Under the pieces are notes generated by a model. It did no database searches. It worked only from the letters and a program-made list of their open reading frames with translations, and was not told the origin of the DNA. 64,000 nucleotides of DNA from Pseudoips prasinana (lineage: Eukaryota > Arthropoda > Insecta > Lepidoptera > Nolidae), in NCBI GenBank assembly GCA_951640165.1, contig OX621264.1, positions 4,469,001-4,533,000 on the forward strand. The letters run 5' to 3'. This document shows positions 34,234 through 46,200 of the stretch, piece after piece (the stretch's first letter is position 1; every line of letters starts with the position of its first letter). The translations under genes and the position numbers were made by a program.

Positions 34234-37200
34234 GTAAATTAAGTAAATTTAATTTCATATTTGACTGAAATACATTCAAGAAGGTGGTCAACTGAGTTCT
34301 TATATCTATTTTTATTCTTTATTGCACCTAGAAACATACATATAACTTAAAAGTAACAAAAAGAAAAGGCACATGCAGACACAGCCCCAATCTGTCAAAT
34401 TTCCCTAATTGAAAGTGAACCTTATGGTTTTGTGATAAAGTTGAAAATCTATAAAAGAAATTTGACAGATTGAGGTAGCTGGATGTGCTGGCCTCTGTAC
34501 TTAAGGAAAGTATACCAAGGAAACCCTATTACTAAGCCTATGTAGTCCTCCTGTATGTCTTTTTGCCAGTGGGCTATATCTCATGAACCATGGCCATTTA
34601 TTATTTTTATTATAAGCCTTCTGTCAGATATTTCACAATTGGTTAGATTCTTTAGTTGTTTCATTAGTAAATAAATAAATAAAATCAAAAAGGTTTTTGT
34701 TCACATGTATACATAATTATTTCTAGTTACATATATATGTAGATATTTAGGTACATAGATAGTTAAAACATTTATTTTATGATAGTAATGATATTTACGC
34801 CAGTGATGACTTACGGAACAGAGACGTGGTCACTCACTATGGGCCTTATCAGGCGGCTCAAGATCACCCAAAGAGCAATGAAAAGGGCTATGCTCGGAGT
34901 TTCCCTGCGAGATCGAATCAGAAATGCTGAGATCCGCAGGCGAACCAAAGTAGCCGACATAGCCCAAAGAATTGCCAAACTGAAGTGGCAGTGGGCAGGG
35001 CACATAGCTCGTAAAACTGACGACCGATGGGGCTGAAAGGTTCTTGAGTGGCGACCACGAACCGGAAGACGCAGCGTGGGCAGGCCTCCTACAAGGTGGA
35101 CCGACGATCTTGTGCGGGTCGCGGGAAGCCGTTGGATGCGGGCAGCGCAGGACCGGCTATTGACCGGAGATCCTTGGGGAGGCCTTTGTCCAGCTGTGGA
35201 CGTCTTTCGGCTGATATGATGAGTAATGATATTTAGCTAGGTTATATTAAGTTATTGTCAAGGAGATTATGTTTAGGTTTAATTATCGAAGTTTATAGTT
35301 TAAGCTATATTTTACTACATATGGTCTGAATAGTTCTGTCTATATTAAGGTAGATCTTAGTATATAATGTAGAGATTTATTGAGAGCCTGAACCATGGCC
35401 ATACAAATAAAATCGTATGATTGCACGTGTGGCGCAGCGGCTAAGACAGTCGCCTCGCCGCTTCGTGTCGCGGGTTCGAGTCCCGCGCCGGTCAACTATT
35501 TGTGTGACCCATAAACATTAGAAACAGCAGGAACCAGCTATGACTAATAGTAGCAGTATTCACGGGCCACTACGGCACCTATCACCTACACAAACTGGGA
35601 CTGTCGAATAGCCCGATCTGCAGGACCTGTGGGGAAGAAAATGAAACAATGCTGCATATAATATGTAAATGCGATGCATTGGCAAGACACAGAATGGCAA
35701 TCCTGGGGCTGGCATATCCAGAAACAGGTGACTACAAGGATCTACCCCTAAGAAGCATACTGGATTATGTGCAGACTTCATTCAGGGCTCTAGGGATAGA
35801 ATAAAACCAGTGGGGGATAGTACAAAAGATCCTGAAGGGTCGAAGTGCTGTACAGAAGTACACCCCAAAACAAGATAAGATAAGACCCTTAAATAGTTGT
35901 TCTGAGTCTGGATGTAATTTCTGTCCGTCTATTATATGTTTGTAAAGTACCCCGCGACACAGGGGTTAGATTTTTTTTTTCACACAGATAAGCCCCGAAC
36001 TAAGCAAAGCTTGTACCTGGCTTATACCAGGCGACGATATACATACTTATATAGATAGATGAATACTTATATACATAGAAAACATCCATGACTCAGAAAC
36101 AAAATATTCGTGCTCATCACACAAATATTTGCACTTACCGGGATTCGAACCCAGGACCACCAGCTTCGTAGGCAGGAGCATTACCAACTAGGCTACAGTG
36201 AACGTCTAAAAAAATAATAAAAATAACTCATGTTTTTATTTTTAAAGATATTCACTACCTGCGAAGTTAACAATCACTCCAGTAAGTAATGGTGAAGTAG
36301 TGAGGTACAAGAAGAATGGAGAAGTGGCGAAGAAGCGAGGCCCCCCCAAGGGATACAAGAGGAAACCGAAGGCGGATCTGTCACATAGCTTTAATGGGAG
36401 TTTGCAGGTAAGTTCATGTCTGGGTCTCATTCTTTTTCAAGTGTTAAACCTTAAAAGTTGAGGTTATGCATCATATTTTAATGGAATGTCGAAAGAATCA
36501 AACCCAATTTAAATTAAGGGCAGATGCTACTATTTAGTGCGAAAAACGGCTTGTAAGGGGATGAAAGAGGGGGATGAAAAGTTGTATGGAAATATCGTCT
36601 ATTTTAGAGCTAGAAACTTGAAACTTATTTTTAGGCTGTTGATTCACTATAAATAAATATGACATTCAAAGTTTGAACGGCTTGTAAGGGGATGAAAGAG
36701 GGGGATGAAAATTTGTATGGAAATATCGTCTATTTTAGGGCTAGAAACTTGAAACATATTTTTAGGCTGTTACTTACTTATCGTATGGGCAGTGGTTACC
36801 CTGGTGTCAGAGTTGTTCAAGCCGCCCAGTAGACCTCTGACATGGCTTAACGACTGTTGCCTAATGGCTACAACCGGGACCGACAGCTTAACGTGCCCTC
36901 CGAAGCACGGAGACGCTCAGAAATTAAACCACTTTGGCGGACACCCATCTATGGACTGACCGCGAGCCTAGTTGCTTAACCTCGCCAATCACTTACGGAT
37001 CGTTGGGAGCATCTGGCTATGAGCGCCTCTTTAGGCTGTCGATTCATTATAAATAAATATGTCATTCAATGTTTGTAATAGTTTTACCCTCAAGGGTGTA
37101 AAATAACAATGGGGAGTGGGGGAAAAGGGGATGTATGAAAAGAAGTTGTGAAAAAGTTTGTATGGAAATATGTAAGGTTTATGTGAATGTTTTATAAATT

Positions 37201-40200
37201 AGCGACAAGAGACAAAATATTAGAGATATTCTGATGTAACATTTACGGAGTGATTACAAAATGTGCGGTCGAAGTCGCGGGCACAGCTAGTAAACAAATT
37301 AGTTACATACTATAGATATTTGGGTACACGGATTGTTAAAAAATTAATAAAATTTATTTTATAATAGTAATAATATATAGCTAGCTTGTATTAAGTTACT
37401 AGCTGTGCCCCGCGGTTTTACCCGCGTTAAATTTAACTAATTACCACAGCTCCTCCCCCGTAGGTGATAGCGTTATAATATGTAGCCTATATGTTGACCC
37501 GACCTCTTAGTAATATTCATACAAAATTTGAAGTAAATCCATGCAGTACTTTTTGAGTTTAGCCCGGACATACATACAAACAGACAAAAATTCTATACCT
37601 ATATTTTTGGCTTCGATATCATTTATAGATCACGCCCCAAGTATCCTTTTAAAAAAATATTCAATGTACAGTATAGATTACACCCAGACACAGGACAAAC
37701 AAACATGTTCATGCACAAAAATATTTGTCCCGGGTGGGAATCGAACCCACGGCCTCCGGCGTGAAAGGCAGCGTATCTACCAAAGACGCCAACAGGCCTG
37801 TCAAGTAAAAAAAAAATAGTTTGTCACATAAATTACAATTAATATCATGTCAATTTTACATTATTATTATCATTACAATTACTATCATTAGACTATTAAT
37901 ACTGACTGCCTCGTTGGTCCAGCGGTAGCGTGTTCACCCGCAGAAAACGAGGTCCTGGGTTCAAATCCCGGGTCGGGCCAAAAGTGATTTTCGGACTTTT
38001 GTGTAAAAAGAAATATTTCTCAGCATCAGCCCGAAGTCTGGGAGTTGGCGGTATTATACCCCCGTGCCTCGGAGAGCACGTAAAGCCGTCGGTCCTGTAC
38101 CTGACCTCTTTCCGGTCGTGTCGCTAGGCGTCCCATCGGATCATGAGAGTGATGGAATAGAAAGTGCTTCTGTGTCTGCGCACACACTTGAGCACTATAA
38201 TATGTCCTGCGCAGATGGCTAATCTCTGTTGAGAGTGGCCGTCGTGCCCGAAATTCGGGTAGGAGGACATTAACATACATAATAATTATATTTATTTAAA
38301 ATATAAAAATCTTATTAGTATATCTATCATTGTTTTTTCCAGACACAAAACACAATCCTGTCAAGCCTTCTTGCTGCAAACAATACTACCATCACCGGGG
38401 TCTCCATGGTTGCGGCGCCAGCAACACCGGAACCGGTACCCGAGGAACCGTTGCCACCACCGATCGAAGTACCTGAAGGTAATAAATGAGATTTTCTCAG
38501 TCTTTTTGAAGCCAGATTGAATATTTTCTGTAACTTCAATAAATTATGAATATGAAAAAATCGAACTGGGACACGTAGTGTGGGCAGAGCCTCTAGCACG
38601 AGTTCCTGCAGTTTACTTACTCGATCACACGTACAATTCCGTCCCATACATTGAGCACCAGCGCCTCTCGCGGAAACTATTAAGAACTAAAACTCTGGTG
38701 CTCAATGTATGGGACGAAACTTTACGTGTGATCGAGTAAGTAAACTGCAGGAACTCGTGCTAGAGGCACTGGTCCCCTACGAGGTAGACTATCGATCTTG
38801 CAAGGCTGGACAACTTTAATTTCTTTTTTAAACATTTTATGAGCTCAAACCCTAATTTTGAACTTGCGAATAAATTCCAAGTCAGTTCTGCAATGATTAG
38901 ATAAACCATACTTTTTAGGGTGTTAGGTTAAACTATGATAATTAGTTATAACAAAGAATCTGAACCATAAATGTTCAACAGAACGAGAAAAAAATCGCAA
39001 ACTGATGTTAGGTGAAATTTAGGAATAAAAATTATTAAAAATATTATCTCGAAGCAAAATCGTAGAACATACATGGGGAGTGATTCTGACACTCCTCATC
39101 ATAAAGTATCTAAATTTTGCGTTTGAACGTCAGTCCTCGGTCACCATATAATATGTATCATTGAAATTTGTGATGGATGAAATTTGTTGAAAAGAAATTA
39201 CCTAATACATTTTCAGTAAATTATTAAAATTTAAATTTGTTTTTACATCATTTTATTTTTACGAATTCTTTGACATTATAATATTTACTTAATTATTTTT
39301 TTAAATGATCAGGCTAAATAGATGTACTATTTAAAATTATGTTATTATTTATTATATGCCTTATTGGGGTTATAATTTCAGCTCGCATATCATGTTATTA
39401 CTAAGCATTGGATAGGTATTGTAAAAGGTGACTGTTATTTAAAATTGCCAACTCTACTTTAAAAATAATATATATTTGCATGCCAATGATAACTAAATAA
39501 ATAATTATATCTAGGGACAATGTCACACAGATCATCCTAGCCCCAAACTAAGCAAAGCTTGTACTATGGGTACCAGGCGACGATACACATACTTATATAG
39601 ATAGATAAATACTTATATACATAGAAAACATCCATGACTCAGAAGCAAATATTCGTGCTCATCACACAAATATTTGCACTTACCGGCATTCGAACCCAGG
39701 ACCACCAGCTTCGTAGGCAGGAGCACTACCAACTAGGCTACGGTGATAAGAGCGAAAATGATGGTAAGAGTAAGACACAGTGCACATTAAAATTTTATTG
39801 TACCATCCTGTATCACCTGTGTTCTGCAAATAAAATTACTTATCACTTATATTACTTACTAGTCAAATCTTACTTCGTTCATTTCGTAAAGGAACAAAGT
39901 CAGATTTAACTGGTCTAGTGTTAACTGAGTCTGACTACCTAGCCAGAGAGGTTCAATCCCCATCCAGGGGCTCTACCGGCTAAGTCGCCGAACATCGATT
40001 TCTCAAATGGCGTTCAAATAAATAAAGGTTAAAAATTACTTAAACAATCGCTAAATCGACTTCAACGTTGATAATCGATTCCGGACCATTTATGACGTCA
40101 CATGTGGTCATGGAAGCCGATTTAACGATTGATTACGTCATTATTAACCTTTATTTATTTGAACGCCATTTAAGAAATCGATGTTCGGCGACTTAGCCGG

Positions 40201-43200
40201 TAGAGGCCCAGGACATATATTTGTATAATGAACATCATTATTTGTTCTTCGTCTGGGTGTAGGGACATTATTCACACACGGCCATCTGATCCCAAACTAA
40301 CCAGAGCTTGTACTATGGAAACCAGATAACTGATATACTACATATACTACTTTTATTTTGTAAATACATACTTATACAACATGTAACTTAATTAACGCAC
40401 ACCCTGAAAATAGTTTGTTCAGAATCGTTTACTGAATCGATTTATATCATTTTTAATACAGGAAATTTAAAATAATTAAAACTACCGAAATTATTGTCAT
40501 ATTAACACTGTAAAGTCAAAACAAATTGAAATGAACCGTTAGTCAAAGTAATAAGACTTTAAAAGTCGCAGTTTTATTTGTATTCATACAAATTCCATCA
40601 TTCAATACAAAATAAAGAAAAATAAACTTTATTCCAAGAAACTAATTTAGTAATAACAATGCATATACATGTTAAATAAAAAATTCAGTGTATGTATTAT
40701 GATTACAACATAATATTATAATTGGGGTGTTTGAGGGTGTGCGTTAATTACGTTACAAGTTGTAAAGATAATTACACCCAGGCTCAAGACAAACACACAT
40801 ATTCATGCACTCAAATATTTGTCCTGGGTGGGAATCGAAACCACGACCTGCGGCGTGGAAAGCAAGCATTTACCAACAACACACAAAAAAAATTAAATTT
40901 TTATGTTTCAGGAGCGGAACTCGTCGAGTTACTCCTGGATCCTGAAGACTGGTTTCCGGCTGAGCCCTACAAAATGGTGTTCAGCAGGAAAAAGAACCCC
41001 AAGTGGAAGAACTTCCCTTATCGATGTGAACATTGTTTTAAGGTAAGTACATTTTTTTAGACGCAGCGTGGGCAGGCCCCCTACAAGATGGACCGATGAT
41101 CTTGTGCGGGTCGCTGGAAGTCGTTGGATGCAGATAGTGCAAGAACGGCAATTGTGGAGATCTTCGGGGGAGGGTTTTGTCCAGCAGTGGGCGTCTTTCA
41201 GCTGATATGATGATGATGAAGTACCTCCTTTGAGCCGTGTAGTTTCGGATACCCCGTGGTTCGTGGGTTCCCACCTGCACTTAAATTTATATAATTAATT
41301 ACAAATTACAATGCTTGCTTGTTTATCTTATGGGCAGTGGTAACCCTAGTGTCAGAGTTGTTCAAGCCGCCCAGTAGGCCTTTGACATGGCTTAACGACT
41401 GTTGCCTAATGGCTACAACCGGGACCGACAGCTTAACGTGCCCTCCGAAGCACGGAGACGTTCAGAAATGAAACCACTTTAGCGGTCACCCATCTATGGA
41501 CTGACCGCGAGCTTGGTTACAATAAGGCAATTACTTCATTTGAGCATGTTTAAAAAGAGTGTACTACTAAACGCCGACATACATTACGCCGACAGACTGT
41601 ACACCGACAAGACTTTACTTCGACTGCACTTTTCGCCGACAGTACACTTCACTCATACTCAGAGAGAAACATTTACCAAGTGTAATATACAACATGTAAC
41701 GTAATTAACGCACACCCTCAAACACCCCAATTAGAATATTATGTTGTTATCATAATACATACACGGAATTTTTAATTAAACATGTATATGCATTGTTATT
41801 TACTAAATTAGTTTCTTGGAATAATGTTTATTTTTCTTTATTTTGTATTGACTGATGGAATTTGTATGAATATTGTATAACTGCGATTGTACAAGTGTTA
41901 TTACTTTCACGTACGGTCCATTTCAATTTGTCTTGACTGTACAGGGTTAAAATAACAATAATTTCCGTATTTTTAATTATTTTGGAATAAAAAATTACCT
42001 GTATTAAAAATTATATAAATGGATTCAGTAATCGATTCTGAACAAACTATTTTCAGGATGTCCGTTAATTAAGTTACATATTGTATATGATAGGACCGAT
42101 TCGGTTCTGGTTGTGGTCACAGTTCTAACCTAACCTAAACCAATAATTATGAATACTGTCGGCAAAGTGTTCTGTCGGCGAAAACTACAGTCGAATTAAA
42201 GTCTTGTCGGTGTACAGTCTGTATATACGGACGGACAGACAGACAGACAGACATGACGAATCTATAAGGGTTTCGTATTTTTTTACGGAACCCTAAAAAT
42301 ATGTGCTTAAGAGGAATCCCCACTGCCAAGACAGCCACGCGAAAAAGAAAAAAAAGTAAAGTTGAAAAAAAAAAATCAATTAATCCTTCCGCCAATATGA
42401 ACCTATTTAAATTTTTGAAGTTATACTTCTTTTGGCGCGATGGAGAAAAAGATGAGAGTGAATTTTTACGATGCGCGCGCACACCGACACCAAAAAATTT
42501 AACAGCATGAAGTTAGTTCTAGGTGGTATGAAAATGTATGAGAGTGAATAACAGCATGACGTTAGTTCTAGGTGGTATGAAAATGTATGAGAGTGAATAA
42601 CAGCATGACGTTAGTTCTAGGTGGTATGAAAATGTATGAGAGTGAATAACAGCATGACGTTAGTTCTAGGTGGTATGAAAATGTATGAGAGTGAATAACA
42701 GCATGACGTTAGTTCTAGGTGGTATGAAAATTGATAACTATGTTCAAGTTGTATATTAAGAAGTATAACTTCTAACGCGTGTACATACGTACACACAAGT
42801 TTTTTTTCTTTCTGATTAAATTCGTCGTGGGATCCAAGACAGTTGTCGCGATTCCCCGGGACATACCTGAGCCTCACCGCTCAGTGTCATTTCATTGTGT
42901 GCCACTGTTGATCCTGGCTTACAGGAGTTGCAGTGGTGGGTAAGAGGGAGGGACTAGTCCCGATAAAAAAAAAAAAACTTAATTGGCTATGTTTTTTTGA
43001 AAATGATAAAATACAATATATCTAAGGCAAAGAGGGAAGATTTATAAAATATATGTATAAAATAAATTGTATAAATGTTTTAACATTCCGTGTAACTAAA
43101 TATCTGTAATAAGTAACTAGAAATAATAACTGTATTACTACAAACATGTTCTGACTATTTACAAGCGCTTAGTCTACGTGAATAAAAACCTTTTTTTATT

Positions 43201-46200
43201 GAAGTTATACTTCTTTTGGCGCGATGGAGAAAAATGATGAGAGTGAATTTTTACGATGCGCGCGCACACCGACACCAAACAATTTAACAGCATGAAGTTA
43301 GTTCTAGGTGGTATGAAAATTGATAACTATGTTCAAGTTGTATATTAAGAATTATAACTTCTAACGCGTGTACATAAGTACACACAAGTTTTTTTTTTAT
43401 TTAAGACCTGTCTTTGCCTGAGATATTATAATAAATAATCCATTTATTATCTCATCACAAATGGGGTTACATAATACGTATACGTTTATAGTTACGTTTC
43501 AACATACAAAGCATGTCTCCATTATGTAGTTTAGTTTTATGGGGACATCCACCTCGCACCGCGTGCGACGAAATACTGGCGCGTCTAAGGCCTCCTACGC
43601 ACTATGCGGTCAGCCGTCAGCAATCAATATTGCTGATCGGCTGCCGCATCACAGTGCGAATAGAAACTACTTTCTCGTACAAATATCTGAGTACGGTTAG
43701 GCGCACGGTTGGCCGCATTGCGGCTAGCCGCATAGTGCGTAGGAGGCCTAAGGCTGAGATCTATAGAGCGTACTTAGACTTTGCTCAAACTTTACTTACG
43801 TAAAACTTTGCTAAATGTATGCTAAGCTTATACTTTGATTTGGTATTTATAGACTTTTTAAGTTAAGATTGTGCTTAGCATAAGCTAAGACAGACAAAGT
43901 CAAAACACCAATTGTAATTTCGTTACATGCATTAACTTCTGTCTAAGTAAAGTCTGAGCAAAGTCTAAGTACGCTCTATAGATCTCAGCCTCAGACACAA
44001 CATCGCGCGCCGCGCACCCATCACTTGATGGCTTGAGGGACATACGTGCGCGCGGCGACAGCTATCTGGCACTGAGACACGATTTGTGAGAGGCGTCAAT
44101 ATTTATATGCAGCGTGGTACTTGCGTTATGTATTCACATAGCAGCCCTGCCTCTGATTAGCTGTGTAATAAATGTTTAGTATTTTGATACGATATGTTTG
44201 TGACTATAATTTGTGTATATATTGGATTAAGGAATGACTTACAGAAGACATTCCTTAATAATAACATTAATAATTTAATGTTGTGTTTCTGAGTGTGAGT
44301 AAGGTCGCCAGAGCTCATCGGGGTGGGGGGAGGGTCAGAATCACTTGTTTTCTGACTCTTAAAGGCCGGCAACGCACCCGCGACTCGTCTGGTGTTGCGA
44401 GTGTCCATGGGCGGCGGTGATCACTTACCATCAGGTGACCCACTTGCTAGTTTGTCGATCTCTGCCATAAAAAAAAAAAATATATGGAGTAAATAAAATG
44501 ATTTAAGGTTCAGTCTGGAATATCTTGTTTAACTAAGAACACCTCTCCAAATAGTAAGAAGAAACCAATAGCAACCTCTTACAGTTTAGTTCTCAGAAGA
44601 AACCTGTTGAACTTCCGTTCGGCCCACCCGATCACAGTTATCGTATCGCGTTCACCAGTTTACTGACCCCGCAGGGCTACCGCGTGTTCTCCACGCTGCT
44701 GACGCACGCGGCGGAGCGCCACGGGTCGGTCCCCCGCGACTTCGCGTTCCCGTGCCCGTGCTGCCCGCACGTGTCCACGCGCCGCAAGCAGCACAAGAAG
44801 CACCTGGAGTCGCACGAGAGCAGGCGCCACAGGATATTCTGCATGTACTGCTTACCCACACGTGAGTATCTGCCTCGTTCTAGAAGTAGCTTCTGCGACT
44901 GTAGATAATGAGATTCAGGGGCTCTAACGGCTAAGTCGCTGAAGATTGATTTCTTAAATGACGTTCAAATAAATAAAGAAAAACTTGAGAGGTGTCAAGG
45001 GGGGTGTACTACGCCAAATCGAACGCCAAGTAATCGAATGTCTAAATACTCGAACGTTCATAATATCGAATGGTTAATAAATTAAACATATGTACTCGAA
45101 TATGTCCTTTGGCGATATCACTGTTTCTCACTATATGGTCGCCGTTCTAACCCAACCTTACCTACTTTTGTAGTAGCCGTATGTTTCGTTTTATTAACCA
45201 TTCGATATTATGAACGTTCGAGTATTTAGACATTCGATTACTTGGCGTTCGATTTGGCGTAGTACACCCAAACAAAAATAATCGTCGCGACACCACACTG
45301 TTCAATGCGAAATAGAAATGAAAATATCTGGCTTGCTTTCTATAAGAGAGAGAGCGATAGACAGACAGAGAAACATGCGCACGCCGCACAGCTGCAAAAA
45401 GTGTCGTGACAACTTTTCGTAAGATTTTTTTACGTCTCAACGCGCGATAAGGAACTTCGTTCCAAAAATACTTCATCAATCGTTAAATCGGCTGCCATGA
45501 GCACATGTGACGTTATAAATAGTCCGAAATCGATTGTCAACGCTGAAGCCGATTTAACGATGGATTAAGTCATTTTTAACCTTTATTTATTTGAATGCCA
45601 TTGAAAATATCGATGTTCGGCGACTTAGCCGGTTAAACCCCTGGGTCCAAAAAAACTTGTGGGCTTTAGAACTCACGACTGAAGTAAAACTTCAAAGGTA
45701 ACTATGAGAAAGGAAGTAAATGTGGCTCCTCTTATAATATACGAAACCTAACTGTCTCTCTTTCTACCTTCAGTAACTTATATCTCCCTCTCAACGTCCA
45801 TTTGCATCTCTCACTGTGGACAGTTTGTTTGAGTTGTTGATTTGTTTGTATGAGTGTAATACAGAGAGGTTGGTCCAGTGTGAGTAGATCACTTACATAA
45901 ACAACGTTCGCAGACGAAGACTACATTACGTTGACCAGTATTAGTTAATTAAATAATAGACATAAAACAACATTTGTACATAACATTGAAAAAACACATA
46001 TCAAACAATTTAAACATAAAGTTGTATAATGTACAATACATTATATTATATATATAATACATACAAATTGTGTACAATCTATATATATAAAAATCAATGC
46101 CACTTTTCGTTGTAATGTTATAACTCAACAAAGCCTTTACCGATTTGGCTAATTTTGGTCTTGAATTATTCGTGGAAGTCCAGGGAAGGTTTGTACATAG

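Larger units (their letters stand above)
44918..45641. mobile_element. Hairpin MITE family A, copy 3, with nested insertion
   Basis: The left arm 44918-44983 (ggggctctaacggctaagtc) and the right part 45471-45641 are family A. About 490 bp of other repeats are inserted between them (hairpin J and element K). Confidence 0.85.

Noticed and set aside
37907..37980. tRNA-like sequence with good A- and B-box motifs
   Set aside because: It is followed by a conserved non-tRNA body and occurs in at least three copies with the same body, so it is a SINE head and not a free tRNA gene. The same holds for 16063, 16211, 17501, 35423 and 46970.
44652..44861. Minus-strand open frames of 60-69 codons over exon 5
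   Set aside because: They are shadows of the GC-rich coding exon on the + strand; the composition (Arg/Ala/Gly-rich) is what the complement of GC-ending codons gives.
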